From NCBI RefSeq assembly GCF_947495665.1, contig NZ_CANLZV010000005.1, forward strand, positions 62,001 through 126,000: a DNA stretch of 64,000 nucleotides. Reading direction: 5' to 3'. The DNA comes from an uncultured Sunxiuqinia sp. Its GTDB lineage: Bacteria > Bacteroidota > Bacteroidia > Bacteroidales > Prolixibacteraceae. Positions 9,377 through 18,931 of the stretch are shown here, piece by piece. The position numbers and the translations under genes were made by a program. The notes under the pieces were generated by a model. It was not told the origin of the DNA, did not search any database, and saw nothing but the letters and a program-made list of their open reading frames with translations. The first letter of the stretch is position 1. Each line of letters starts with the position of its first letter.

Positions 9377-9832
9377 ATGTCCCTGAAATACACGCCCATT
9401 CTCCCGCAAATGGTTTACGCCGGACTGGCAGAAGACCTGAGCGCAAAAGCCCCGGTTCTTGCAGAAATGCTGCGCGAGAACCACCCCAGCGGCAACAGTT
9501 ACATGGATTTGTTTGCCGAGCTGATTCGAAAGCATGGGAAAAAGCCGGCTAAAGGTTATGCCCGCTTGCTGGGAGCCGACCCGCGCCAGTTCGATGGAGC
9601 AATCCGGTGCATGTCGGGCATCAGTTCGCACGAATGGATGAATGAATATTTGCGGCTGGTGGCTTGCGATTTGCTGGAACACACCCAACTCCCGTTTAAA
9701 GCCATCGGGAAAGTTATGGGCTTTTCGTCGAGCAGTTTTACGCAATTCTTCCAGGCTTATCAGCACATGCAACCCTACCGCTTCCGCAGCCTCAAACAAC
9801 AGAACCGGAACCGGGGCTATCATTTTCCTTAA
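9377..9832 (+). CDS. AraC-like helix-turn-helix protein
   Basis: A 151-aa protein with no signal peptide. Its C-terminal half resembles the second HTH of AraC-family regulators: residues 95-135 contain DLLEHTQLPFKAIGKVMGFS, SSFTQFFQ and a final PYRFR, the position where AraC proteins usually have P-x-x-YR. The N-terminal half is not a recognised sensor domain. It is 18 bp upstream of the LytTR membrane regulator, so the two are probably cotranscribed. The tandem dyads upstream are candidate autoregulatory sites. DNA binding is inferred from the motif only. Confidence 0.75.
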   Translation: MSLKYTPILPQMVYAGLAEDLSAKAPVLAEMLRENHPSGNSYMDLFAELIRKHGKKPAKGYARLLGADPRQFDGAIRCMSGISSHEWMNEYLRLVACDLLEHTQLPFKAIGKVMGFSSSSFTQFFQAYQHMQPYRFRSLKQQNRNRGYHFP

Positions 9833-9850
9833 AACGCACAAACGAAACCA

Positions 9851-10735
9851 ATGTCAAACCAACACACTATGGAAAAAAGGATGCAAACCATCAAAGAGCT
9901 ATTTGTTCGGCCCTTTCCACAAAACCTGCTCATTCGGAAACCCGTTTGGGGAGCCTTGTTGTTTTTGATGGTGCTGTTTGTGTTTGTGGTCGCCTATCGC
10001 CCGCTCCAGGTGCACGAAACAGCCTTACTCAGCTTTAAACTGACGGTGCTGGCCTATTGCGTCCTTATTGCCACAGCCGAGCTGCTGGTGGCCAGTGCAA
10101 TTGCGCAGACCAATGGCTTTTCGCCCAAAGGCAACTGGACGGTTAGCTCCGAACTTCTTGCTGTGGCTCTTCTCCTTTTGGGCATTGGGATTTCCACGTA
10201 TTTTGCCGGCTTTGTCATGGAACCCGCCAGCTCGCGATGGAACTGGCCAACCTTTTTCGACTCCTTTTCCCGCGCCGTTTTAGTTGGGTTGGTTCCGGTG
10301 CTCCTGCCCTCCTTGTTCAACATTCGCTATGCCTTTGCCCAGGAAACCTTTCAAAGCTATGAGCTTCGGGATCAGGCAAACGACAGCCAGGAGACGCTGA
10401 TACAAATTGAGTCGAAGGCCAAAAAGGAGCATCTGGAGTTTTACCCCCACGAATTTCTGTTTGCCGAGTCACAAGGGAACTACGTCGTTTTTCACCTGAT
10501 CAAGCCGGATGGCCCCGTCGCTGTCAGCATTCGGAATTCCATCAGCGACATTGAAACGCAGCTTGCATCCATCCCCCATTTTATGCGGACACACCGCGCT
10601 TTCATTGTCAATCTCAAGCAAATTACCTCCCGCACAGGGAATGCGTTGGGCTATCGCCTATCGCTGGCCAATTGCACCCATATTGTTCCGGTTTCGCGGC
10701 AAAATGCCCGCCAGTTTGAGCAAGCCATGCTGTAA
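9851..10735 (+). CDS. Membrane-anchored LytTR DNA-binding regulator
   Basis: A 294-aa protein with four predicted transmembrane helices in residues 30-160 and a C-terminal LytTR DNA-binding domain (about 195-294). LytTR hallmarks include LFAESQGNYVVFHL, FMRTHRAFIVNLKQI and VPVSRQNA. This architecture, a membrane sensor fused to LytTR without a receiver domain, is common in Bacteroidota. The start could be the ATG at 9851 or an internal one at 9869. It follows the HTH gene and precedes, after a 156-bp gap, a TonB-dependent receptor it may control. The signal is unknown. Confidence 0.88.
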   Translation: MSNQHTMEKRMQTIKELFVRPFPQNLLIRKPVWGALLFLMVLFVFVVAYRPLQVHETALLSFKLTVLAYCVLIATAELLVASAIAQTNGFSPKGNWTVSSELLAVALLLLGIGISTYFAGFVMEPASSRWNWPTFFDSFSRAVLVGLVPVLLPSLFNIRYAFAQETFQSYELRDQANDSQETLIQIESKAKKEHLEFYPHEFLFAESQGNYVVFHLIKPDGPVAVSIRNSISDIETQLASIPHFMRTHRAFIVNLKQITSRTGNALGYRLSLANCTHIVPVSRQNARQFEQAML

Positions 10736-10834
10736 AATAACTCCCACTCCCCATCCCCAAAAGCTTGCTTCCCCAACCACTTTTCAAGGCGACTTTGTCA
10801 TCTGTCCCAATTCCTAGCTATCGGTCACAATAAC

Positions 10835-10866
10835 TTGCAGAGCAGGCGTTCTCCGGCTTTTCTTTG
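10835..10866 (+). promoter_or_regulatory. Possible promoter of the TonB receptor gene
   Basis: A -33 TTG at 10835-10837 and a -7 TTTCTTTG at 10859-10866 (one mismatch to TAnnTTTG) are separated by 21 bp, a normal Bacteroidota spacing. Transcription would begin just upstream of the ATG at 10892. Confidence 0.5.
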
Positions 10867-10891
10867 TGTAAAAATCCAAAATCTCACAGTC

Positions 10892-13222
10892 ATGAAAAGC
10901 TTCATCAAATACGTACTAACGAGCCTTTTGCTATTCCTCTCCATGGCCCTTTTTGCTCAAAGCACTTCCACAATCTCCGGAAGCATTCTCGAAGCCGAAA
11001 GCCATCAGCCCATCCCTTTTGCGACCCTTCGGTTGATGAATGTTTCCGGCAGTACACCGCAATTGCTGGCAGGAACCATTAGCAATGAGCAAGGCACTTT
11101 TGCCATCAGCCAGGTGCCCAATGGCAACTACCAGCTACTGGTCAGTTCCGTGGGCTATGGAAAGGCCCATAAAACCTTTGAAATAGCCAGTCCCACAGCG
11201 ATCGAGGCCGGGCCCATTTACCTTCGGGATTCCTTACTGTTTATTGCCGAAGCGGTGGTGGTAGCCGACCGCATTCAAGGTAAATCAGCCACAGATAAAA
11301 CCATTTACTTCGTGAACAACAAAATGCTGTCGGCCACAGGAAATGCGCCAGAACTGTTGAGACAGCTTCCCGGAGTACGGGTCGACCTCAAGCAAAACAT
11401 TTCGATTAACGGACAATCAAACATCCTCCTTTTTGTGGATGGAAAAGAGCGCGACAAAAGCTATCTCAGCCAACTTAACCCGTCGAGTATCGACAAGATT
11501 GAGGTGCTGGATACGCCTCCTTCCAACTACGAGGGAAATGTGTCAGGCGTGATCAATATCGTTCTGAAAAAAGAGCAACTTCGTGGTTTTAGCGGACGAC
11601 TGTTTTCTGAAATTCCCCTTTCGTCCAAGGTGGTTTACCTGTTTCCGACCTACCAATTCAACTACAGCCACAACAAAATCAACCTGTACACGTCGTACAA
11701 TGGCGAGATTAATTCCGAAGATATTGATGAGAAAATTAACCGCCAAATTATTGGTAACAAATCCCTTACCGAGCTGTCCTCCGTTCAGCATGTGCGACAG
11801 AAAAACCGGTCGCACAAATTTCACTATGGGCTGGATTACCACCTCAGCCCCAAGGATGTTTTCAACCTTTACGGCTTTATCAATCCCTATTCCTATGAGC
11901 AAGATGGCGATGTTGTCTCACAAGCAAGCGGAAGTGCGGATTGGGAAGCCCAGAAAGAAGAAAGCGACAAGAACCTCAGTCAACTGAATTCTCTTTACTA
12001 CAAACGCTTGTTTCGCGCTGAAGGACGTGCACTGATGGTGGATCTGAGCCACGCCCACAGCCGTTCGGAAAATACGGTAAGCTACCGAACCAATACCGGG
12101 CACCAAACCAATGCCGAAACCCCCAGGCAATCAAGCGTTGTGCTGAAGGTTGATTTTACCAACCCGCTCAAGCAGCACCTGCAATGGGACACCGGCCTCA
12201 AGCTTAAAACCCGGGCGATGCACGACCAAACATCGGATCGTTTTTCGTATCAGGAGCACGTTTACGCTTTGTATAGCACGCTAAGCTACCAACGACCCAA
12301 GTTTGATGTAAAACTCGGTCTGCGGGCCGAAAATGCAGAAACAAAGCTCAACGACGATCAGCACCGGTCATCCTTTTCCTTGCTGCCCTATGTAGCCTGC
12401 CATTACCCCCTAAACCAGCACAGCAACCTTTATGTATCGTACCGCCGTTCGGTCAATCGCCCATCGGTTTATTCGCTTAATCCCTCAGTTAATCAAGACG
12501 ATCCGTACACCATCCGTAAAGGCAATCCACGGCTAGAGCCGGAGTTCCGCAGCCAAGTGCAGTTTAAGTATACCAGGCGTTTCAATAGTAACTCCCTCTC
12601 GGCTCAGTTGTTTTACGAAACACAATCCAACGCCATCAACCAGCTGACCTACTTAGACGACACGAGTTTATTCGTCAAACAGGTAGAAAACCTTGGCGAC
12701 ATTCACCAATATGGCCTGCAACTAAGTGGGGCACTCCAATTTGGGATGGTCTCCATCAATCCATCCTTTCGTTTGTACCGGCTAAGCACTGCCGGAAACA
12801 GTACGGCAAAACAATTCGATATCGCCAACAAAAACAAGCTGGTACTTGAATCAAGCATTTCCTCCATTCTATCTTTCAAAAAGGACTTTGCCTTGTCAGC
12901 GATTTTTCAATGCGCTACGGCCCGCGAAAACATTCAGGACAATGCTTTTTATGAACCGCTTTACTTTATCTCGCTGGACAAAACATTTCATAAAAAGCTG
13001 AAAATAGGGATCGTCAGTCCCTTGCCTTTTGCCAAATCCTTTGTTTACCAGGGCTCCGAAATTCAGGCTTCCAGATTCACCAGCAAGTATACCGGCAACC
13101 TAACGTTACCCACCATTCCGTTGATGTTTCGGATCAGCTATCAGTTTAAGAGCGGCAAAAACAGGCATAACTTAAACCGGGAAAAAGAGGCGATTGATAC
13201 GCGCCCCAAACAAGGCTTCTGA
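10892..13222 (+). CDS. TonB-dependent outer membrane receptor, CarboxypepD-regulatory type
   Basis: Outer-membrane beta-barrel protein of 776 aa from the ATG at 10892. An upstream TTG in frame lies inside the promoter and is not used. The signal peptide ends SMALFAQ. An N-terminal carboxypeptidase-regulatory-like beta-sandwich (about 25-105: ISGSILEAESHQPIPFATLR) is followed by a plug region with LLRQLPGVRVD and SINGQSNILLFVDG, then a long barrel. It resembles the Bacteroidota outer-membrane beta-barrel family (PF14905-like), not SusC. No SusD partner follows. Cargo is unknown; control by the upstream LytTR protein is inference. Confidence 0.9.
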   Translation: MKSFIKYVLTSLLLFLSMALFAQSTSTISGSILEAESHQPIPFATLRLMNVSGSTPQLLAGTISNEQGTFAISQVPNGNYQLLVSSVGYGKAHKTFEIASPTAIEAGPIYLRDSLLFIAEAVVVADRIQGKSATDKTIYFVNNKMLSATGNAPELLRQLPGVRVDLKQNISINGQSNILLFVDGKERDKSYLSQLNPSSIDKIEVLDTPPSNYEGNVSGVINIVLKKEQLRGFSGRLFSEIPLSSKVVYLFPTYQFNYSHNKINLYTSYNGEINSEDIDEKINRQIIGNKSLTELSSVQHVRQKNRSHKFHYGLDYHLSPKDVFNLYGFINPYSYEQDGDVVSQASGSADWEAQKEESDKNLSQLNSLYYKRLFRAEGRALMVDLSHAHSRSENTVSYRTNTGHQTNAETPRQSSVVLKVDFTNPLKQHLQWDTGLKLKTRAMHDQTSDRFSYQEHVYALYSTLSYQRPKFDVKLGLRAENAETKLNDDQHRSSFSLLPYVACHYPLNQHSNLYVSYRRSVNRPSVYSLNPSVNQDDPYTIRKGNPRLEPEFRSQVQFKYTRRFNSNSLSAQLFYETQSNAINQLTYLDDTSLFVKQVENLGDIHQYGLQLSGALQFGMVSINPSFRLYRLSTAGNSTAKQFDIANKNKLVLESSISSILSFKKDFALSAIFQCATARENIQDNAFYEPLYFISLDKTFHKKLKIGIVSPLPFAKSFVYQGSEIQASRFTSKYTGNLTLPTIPLMFRISYQFKSGKNRHNLNREKEAIDTRPKQGF

Positions 13223-13303
13223 AGCCTTTAACAAACTAATTGTGGGGATAGCAGAAACCCAAAAGTCCGGATAAAGCCCCATACTAAGCCGTCCCCATAT
13301 CTT

Positions 13304-15907
13304 CTAAAAGGCCAGCTTCAGAAATAAGATGGGCATGAGTGGCATGGCATCGGTATAAATCTTAAAGGTTCCCAGCTCCTCGTTAATTTTCACATTGGTG
13401 AGGTAGCCCCGAATAACATTTCGGGTATCGAGCAAGTTGAGCACCGACAAGCCCGTTTCGCCGCGCACCTGTTTCCAGTTGAACCGGTAGGTGACCGCCG
13501 CATCCAGACGCTTGTAGTGAACCGGTTTCCCGGCTTGTTTTTGAAGAATGTACAGGCCCGACCCATACACGTAGTTAGCCGACAAATAGAATTGGTTTAA
13601 GTTGTACAAACCGGCCAGTTTCAACTCATGACGCTGGTCGTGCGGAGCCGCTTGGTAGGCGCTCAAAGCCTCCGGTTCGTAGGCCAGGCGCTCGCGGGTT
13701 TCGCTTAGCGTATAAGCTCCCCAAATGGCATGTTTGCCGAAATCCTTTTTCAGGTAAACATCAAGTCCGTAGGCTTTGGAATCGCCCCGGTACAGGTAGT
13801 AATCTTCCCTTGGGTTAGTGCCAACAAGCCGGCTCTCCTGCCGGTAGCGCGACAAATTATCGGTGGTTTTGTAATAAGCTTCCACGCTCATCGTCAAGTC
13901 CGGCTTCGAAAAGTTAATCCCCGCGCTCCCGTGCATGGCATGCAAAATCCCGGAATGCTCATCACCAGTCGTCCACAGATAGGTATAATTGTCGTCGCGG
14001 TCAACATAAGCCGTTTTGTAAATAAACTGGTTGTAAATTCCCCACGAACCGTTGATTTTAAGGCTTTCACTGAGTTGATAGGTCAGGTTCATCCGCGGCT
14101 CCATTAAAAGCTTATTTTTCATTTTATTGAGCCGCAACCCGGTTCGTAGAGTCAGCCGTCCCATCAAGGGTAAGTTATCTTGTACAAACAGAAAAAAGCG
14201 TTGATTCTTAAAGTTTACATGCGAGTCGGCAAGCTGAGGATCCTCATACAAGTTGCTGTTTTCAACAAACCCTTCGTTGGCAAAAAAACCACCGCCAAAC
14301 TCCAGCTGGTGGGCTCCGGCAATGGTCACGCTGTTTTCCAGCCGAACAGCGCTTTCGCGGGCTTCATTCTCAATCTCAATCCAGTCGCGGTTATAAACCT
14401 CTCCATCGTCCAGGTTATCGGCTTCAATTAAATCAAGAATACTTTGGCGAAAGTTGGAATGCGCCAAAACCAAACGCGAGCGATTTCCATTAGCCCAGTC
14501 CCGGCTGTAATACAGGGAAGTACCCAGTTGCCGGTTCTCTTCCTGGCTCGAAAATAAAACCTCCAGCGAAGTCTCTTGCTCCTCATCCTCTTCTTCATCG
14601 TAATGGGTTTCTACCAGGCGGTTGGCCATACTCAGGCTAAAATCGTCCCCGCCATAATACGCGCTTACGCCCAGCTGGTCATTCGCACTGATGTTCGCGG
14701 TATATTTCACATTGAAGTCGCGAAACTGGTACCGGTCGGGAAACACGCTGACACTGGCAATTTCTCCTTCCTCATAGGTTCGTCCGGCATTATCTTGCTT
14801 CCCGTGAATCTTCAGTCCAAACAGGTTGAAATCATTGTGACTATACGGATTGTAATAGGTTTGGCGATAGGCCACAATAAGCGACGAATGGTCGCCAACA
14901 GGTAGTTCGGCCATGCCATTCAAGGTCATCGGGTTAATGTTAAACTGAAAGCCCGGCTTTTGAGGGTTTCCGGTCTTCCCCTGAATATTGACCAAACCTC
15001 CAACCCGGTTGCCATAACGCGCTTCGTAGCCTCCCTTATACACCTCAATGTTTTTAACCAGAAATGGATTGATCAGGCTGATGTTGGTGTTGAACTCCTT
15101 CAAGCCAAACAGGGTGAAGTCATCAAACGAGATTTGGCTTTGTCCTTCATAGCTTCCCCAAATGTACAAATCCACGGTTTGCTCATTCGAAGCCTGAATG
15201 CCAGGCATCAGCTTCAGCAGGTTAAAAACGGCGTTGTCGCCCTGCCCCGCCAGAAACCGGGAGATGCTGTGATTCAACTTCATGTTGCCCGACTTTTCGC
15301 CAACAATGGCTGCCTTTTCAACCACGTTGTTTTCTACTCTGACTTCCGGTAAATGCTTAAACGAAGGAATCAGCTCAATATGCTGGTTAATGCCCGGTTT
15401 CAGCAGGGTATCCAACACATAATAGCCCAAATGCGAAACCTTCAACCGCACCAGACTGTCTCCGCTGGTGGTGTAGTTAAACGAGCCGTTAACATCGGCA
15501 AAGAGTTGTTGCTGATTGATGGCTAGTGCTGAAAAAGGCAAGGGCTCCCCGGTTTTTGCTTCCACAATCTGCCCGGAGACGGGTCGCCTTTCCGGCGGCT
15601 CGCTTGCTTTTGACCGATCGGAAAGAATGATAAACACCTGCCGCGACTTTTTCAGTCGCAAGGGCAAACCTTCCAGTAGTCCGCGCAAAGCGTCTTCCTG
15701 ATTCGGATAGCTTTCGGAAAGAGAAATCGTGTAAGTGGCCAGTTCGCTGGCATTGTAGGAAAGCAAAAAGCCATACCGATCACGCAGCTGGACCAAAACC
15801 TCGGTCAGCTGCTGGTTATCTGCCTCAATAACGATGGGTTGGTTTTGCGCCCACACGGCAAGGCTCGAAATCAAAAAAAGGCTTCCGATGATTAAAATAC
15901 GTTTCAT
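13304..15907 (-). CDS. FecA-like TonB-dependent receptor with STN domain
   Basis: Outer-membrane receptor of 867 aa. The signal peptide ends AVWAQ. Residues 22-95 form a secretin/TonB short N-terminal (STN) signalling domain (IVIEADNQQLTEVLVQLRDR), followed by a CarboxypepD-regulatory domain (about 108-190), plug (LLKLMPGIQAS) and barrel. Its start overlaps the fecR stop by 4 bp, giving translational coupling. STN domains signal ligand binding across the periplasm to a FecR-type anti-sigma factor, matching the two genes upstream. The ligand is not evident; siderophores are typical of the class, but Bacteroidota use the same design for glycans. Confidence 0.93.
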   Translation of the reverse strand: MKRILIIGSLFLISSLAVWAQNQPIVIEADNQQLTEVLVQLRDRYGFLLSYNASELATYTISLSESYPNQEDALRGLLEGLPLRLKKSRQVFIILSDRSKASEPPERRPVSGQIVEAKTGEPLPFSALAINQQQLFADVNGSFNYTTSGDSLVRLKVSHLGYYVLDTLLKPGINQHIELIPSFKHLPEVRVENNVVEKAAIVGEKSGNMKLNHSISRFLAGQGDNAVFNLLKLMPGIQASNEQTVDLYIWGSYEGQSQISFDDFTLFGLKEFNTNISLINPFLVKNIEVYKGGYEARYGNRVGGLVNIQGKTGNPQKPGFQFNINPMTLNGMAELPVGDHSSLIVAYRQTYYNPYSHNDFNLFGLKIHGKQDNAGRTYEEGEIASVSVFPDRYQFRDFNVKYTANISANDQLGVSAYYGGDDFSLSMANRLVETHYDEEEDEEQETSLEVLFSSQEENRQLGTSLYYSRDWANGNRSRLVLAHSNFRQSILDLIEADNLDDGEVYNRDWIEIENEARESAVRLENSVTIAGAHQLEFGGGFFANEGFVENSNLYEDPQLADSHVNFKNQRFFLFVQDNLPLMGRLTLRTGLRLNKMKNKLLMEPRMNLTYQLSESLKINGSWGIYNQFIYKTAYVDRDDNYTYLWTTGDEHSGILHAMHGSAGINFSKPDLTMSVEAYYKTTDNLSRYRQESRLVGTNPREDYYLYRGDSKAYGLDVYLKKDFGKHAIWGAYTLSETRERLAYEPEALSAYQAAPHDQRHELKLAGLYNLNQFYLSANYVYGSGLYILQKQAGKPVHYKRLDAAVTYRFNWKQVRGETGLSVLNLLDTRNVIRGYLTNVKINEELGTFKIYTDAMPLMPILFLKLAF

Positions 15908-16770
15908 TCATTCGCCTGCGTAATGAAATACAAGGTAGGTGATTTTCTGCTGTATTTCAAACCAACGGCAGGACACACATACTCCAGTATGTTTTCAACG
16001 TCCTCTTCTTTTGTGAAATTGCCGGTATACAGAATCTTCGCTTGAATGGTTGACTGGATGGTCACTTTATACTGGCGTTCTATTTCTTCAAAAACTTCCT
16101 GAATGGGGGTTTCGGTAAACACAAAAACATGCTCGCGCCACGATATTTCGGGGTAGGTTTCAATATTTTCGCGGACTTCTATTTTGCCGTCAGGCTGAAC
16201 AACAGCCTGGCTTCCCGGCATTAAAACAACCTTTTGCCTTTGCCTGGAGCGCACCCCAACACGTCCGCTCAAACAGGTAACCCGGTAGTTGCTGCCCCGC
16301 GCCAGGATGTTGAAGCTGGTTCCCAAAACCGTTGTCCTTCCCTGCAACGAACGAACAACAAAGCTCCGGCCTTTTTGAACCTCAAAGAAAGCTTCCCCGT
16401 CGAGGGTTACAATGCGTTTAAACGACCACCAATAAGGATAGTACCTCAGGCTGGAACCGGCATTCAGCTCCACGGTTGAGCCATCGGGCAAATCCACCAA
16501 TTGATGTGTTCCGGCCGAAACATCCACGCTAATGGCATAAAACCGAAGCAAGCTTCCCAAGCCAACGATGAGCAACAAGCTGGCGGCTACAGCCACCCAA
16601 CGTCGGCTCAAACGAAACGACCGGCCAGCAGCTTTACGGTCAAGTTGCCTGTTCAGCTCGGCCAGTACTTCAGCCTCACTCTTTTTCCAGCGGAAGGTTC
16701 CTCCGGCAAAAAAAGCCTGGCTCTGCCTGTCAATCGCTTTCAGTTTGATATGTTCCTTATTGTCTTTCAC
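15904..16770 (-). CDS. FecR-family anti-sigma factor
   Basis: Inner-membrane regulator of 288 aa. It has a cytoplasmic N-terminal part, one transmembrane helix at about 58-76 (VAVAASLLLIVGLGSLL), and a periplasmic FecR domain with VDLPDGSTVELNAGS and VLGTSFNIL signatures. A C-terminal DUF4974-like segment ends in a region with ILEYVCPAVGLKYS. It relays the state of the STN-domain receptor to the ECF sigma factor. It starts 3 bp after the sigma gene and overlaps the receptor gene by 4 bp, so the three form one tight operon. Confidence 0.95.
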   Translation of the reverse strand: MKDNKEHIKLKAIDRQSQAFFAGGTFRWKKSEAEVLAELNRQLDRKAAGRSFRLSRRWVAVAASLLLIVGLGSLLRFYAISVDVSAGTHQLVDLPDGSTVELNAGSSLRYYPYWWSFKRIVTLDGEAFFEVQKGRSFVVRSLQGRTTVLGTSFNILARGSNYRVTCLSGRVGVRSRQRQKVVLMPGSQAVVQPDGKIEVRENIETYPEISWREHVFVFTETPIQEVFEEIERQYKVTIQSTIQAKILYTGNFTKEEDVENILEYVCPAVGLKYSRKSPTLYFITQANE

Positions 16771-16773
16771 GGT

Positions 16774-17328
16774 TCAATGTTTCAATCTGCGGAAAAAACA
16801 ACTATTCAGAATCAGCAAAACAATATTGGTCAACTGATCCTTCAACTGCTGCTTGAGGTGCTCCAGCGCCTGGCTCATCCGCTTTTCAATGGCTTTAACG
16901 CTCAAGCCCAGCTGTTCAGCAATTTCCCGGTACTTCAGCTCATCAATGCGATTCATCAGAAATACCACCCGTTGTTTTTCCGGCATACTTTTTAAAGCTT
17001 CTTCATAGGCTTTCTTCAATTCCTCGTAATTCAGCTGATCTTCCGGTGTAGGAGCATGTTCCCGGGGCACAAACGTATTGAAGAAGTTGAAAGCCAGTTT
17101 TTCCTTGTGGTACTTTGTAATGTAGCGGTCTGACGCTATTTTCAGCAGCAAACCTTTCACCGTCTCCAGTCTGATCTCTTCCCGCTTTTCCCAAAGCCGC
17201 AGAAAAGTGTCCTGCGCAATATCGGTGGCTACCTCCTCATTGCCTGAGCGGTAAAACACGTATCGCCTGACTTCTTCAAAATACGTGTGGAATAAAAAAT
17301 TGAAATCTTCTCTGGTCAATGGCTGCAT
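16774..17328 (-). CDS. ECF RNA polymerase sigma-70 factor (FecI-like)
   Basis: A 184-aa extracytoplasmic-function sigma factor. Region 2 is visible as EEVATDIAQDTFLRLWEKR and region 4 as LKYREIAEQLGLSVKAIEKRM; both are typical of the Bacteroidota sigma-70 factors paired with FecR. It probably directs transcription of its own operon and perhaps the DUF3570 module just upstream on the same strand. It is 124 bp downstream of the DUF3570 gene, and a promoter box lies in that gap. Confidence 0.95.
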   Translation of the reverse strand: MQPLTREDFNFLFHTYFEEVRRYVFYRSGNEEVATDIAQDTFLRLWEKREEIRLETVKGLLLKIASDRYITKYHKEKLAFNFFNTFVPREHAPTPEDQLNYEELKKAYEEALKSMPEKQRVVFLMNRIDELKYREIAEQLGLSVKAIEKRMSQALEHLKQQLKDQLTNIVLLILNSCFFRRLKH

Positions 17329-17344
17329 ATTTTCACATCACAAC

Positions 17345-17352
17345 CAAAGATA
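17345..17352 (-). promoter_or_regulatory. Possible -7 box of the sigma/fecR/receptor operon
   Basis: On the minus strand this reads TATCTTTG, a match to TAnnTTTG, 17 bp upstream of the sigma-factor ATG. The nearest TTG is about 26 bp further upstream, farther than ideal. Confidence 0.4.
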
Positions 17353-17452
17353 AATGAAAATACCTTGCCTCCTCACGCCAACCAATTTTTTCAGACCAAC
17401 GGATTAGAACGCTGTTTATAATTTATCCTGACGAAGGGCCGGAAACCCTACC

Positions 17453-18925
17453 CTATTCAAAAACATACTTCAAGCCAAAAGAAACAATGTTGGCTTTCAG
17501 TCCATCGCTGCGGTCGTAATGACTAAAGCGCAGGTTGACATTCTTCAGGCCCAGATTAAACAGTTTGGGCTTCGAAAAAATGTTGGTGTAGCTCAGCCCA
17601 ATTCCATACTGGTTACTTTGAAAGTCGGCTAAATCGTAGTCCGAGGTGTAATACTGCTCGGTAGAAACATGCGTTTCGAACGGGGCAAAATAGGTAGCCG
17701 CTGTCTGCTCATAGTACCGGTAAGTAGGTGTTAGCGTGAAGCTGGGCGACAAACTGACGGGCAATTCCACACTTCCGGTATGCGCCGTAATTCCCCAATC
17801 ATCGGTGTAATAGCGGTAATAGGTTCGTAGCTTGAAGGTTTGGCTCAGGTAGTAATTGATGCGGGCACCAAAGGGTATTTTCAGGCGGGTGTCAGGCAGG
17901 CGCTCCACCTCATCGGCCAGGCGAAAAACACCGGTATTTTCACGGCTGGTGTAAACCGGAATATCGCTGGCATTGCCGATGTAATAATTGGGTCGATCGG
18001 CAAAATAGATGCGGTGATAAGGCGTGGACAACAGTCCTTCCTGGTAAATCAGATCAACAAAGAAAGAGGCCTGCAAACGTCGGCTGAAAATTTGTGATAG
18101 GCCCAGCGAGGCCGAATACGAATTGCGCTTTTTAGCATCCCATTCGGAGAACAGGTTAGGCAAATAGGCCGTTGTTGGGTTGCCTTGTTCGTTCAGCACC
18201 GTCATCCCTTCAAAATAGCCCGAGTTCAGAAAATTACTCCCGTACTGGCTGTACTCGTGCAGCTCTGTGGGGTAAATGGGGTTCCAGGCATCCAGGTAAA
18301 CCTGTGTTTTTAAGCTCAGCTCCGTGTTTTTCTCCGCAAAAAGCCGGGCGACACTACCGCCAAATCCCAGCGAATGGTAATCGTATTCTTTCGACACAGA
18401 ACCATGCAAGCCTAAAATCCAGTTACGATCGTCGGAGCTGTGACTGTAAGCCAGGCTGACACTGGCCAGCACATCGGATTTGGAAGCGCCGGACGAAGCC
18501 AGCCAGGGTGTCCCCACCGCGGCACCGGATGTCCCCGGGCGAAAGTCATCTTCATCATCCCCCTCGTAATCATCTTCATCTTCTTCGTCATCTCCTCCGC
18601 GGCCTGAAGCGCCGGTACTGTTGAACGGATTGATGTTACTGGAAGAGGCTGACGTGTAAGCCGACAAGCCCGCATCAATCGTCAAAACATCATTGTCATT
18701 CAAGGGGAGCGTAATCACAATCGTTGGCGTCACATCATCCAGCGACTCATCGCCAATGCCTCCCCCAACAGCCGAATGATCGCCATCCTGCTGGTAGTAG
18801 CTCATCAAAAGTTCAATTTCCGGTGTTTCCAGCACCCTTTTTTGATACGAATTGGGACTGGTCGATTGCGCTTTCCCAAAATGAACGAGAAACATCAAGA
18901 TCAATAAAAGCAGTATTCTTTTCAT
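17453..18925 (-). CDS. DUF3570 family outer-membrane protein
   Basis: A 490-aa exported protein with signal peptide (residues 1-20, ending FGKAQ) and a beta-rich body ending FGLKYVFE, as in outer-membrane barrels. DUF3570 proteins usually sit beside DUF4266 and ApbE, as here. Two unusual features lie near the N terminus: STGAS at 103-107 and SSGASKSDV at 144-152, which resemble the (S/T)GA(S/T) motif that ApbE flavinylates, and between them a very acidic loop (112-128) of Asp and Glu. Flavinylation is inference. The order thioredoxin, ApbE, DUF4266, DUF3570 with minimal gaps suggests one functional unit. The family's function is not established to my knowledge. Confidence 0.88.
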   Translation of the reverse strand: MKRILLLLILMFLVHFGKAQSTSPNSYQKRVLETPEIELLMSYYQQDGDHSAVGGGIGDESLDDVTPTIVITLPLNDNDVLTIDAGLSAYTSASSSNINPFNSTGASGRGGDDEEDEDDYEGDDEDDFRPGTSGAAVGTPWLASSGASKSDVLASVSLAYSHSSDDRNWILGLHGSVSKEYDYHSLGFGGSVARLFAEKNTELSLKTQVYLDAWNPIYPTELHEYSQYGSNFLNSGYFEGMTVLNEQGNPTTAYLPNLFSEWDAKKRNSYSASLGLSQIFSRRLQASFFVDLIYQEGLLSTPYHRIYFADRPNYYIGNASDIPVYTSRENTGVFRLADEVERLPDTRLKIPFGARINYYLSQTFKLRTYYRYYTDDWGITAHTGSVELPVSLSPSFTLTPTYRYYEQTAATYFAPFETHVSTEQYYTSDYDLADFQSNQYGIGLSYTNIFSKPKLFNLGLKNVNLRFSHYDRSDGLKANIVSFGLKYVFE

Positions 18926-18931
18926 AGTTGA

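Noticed and set aside
13223-13303. Possible terminator between the two TonB receptor genes
   Set aside because: The only complementarity found (TGGGGA with TCCCCA) spans about 50 nt and lacks a T run next to a compact stem.
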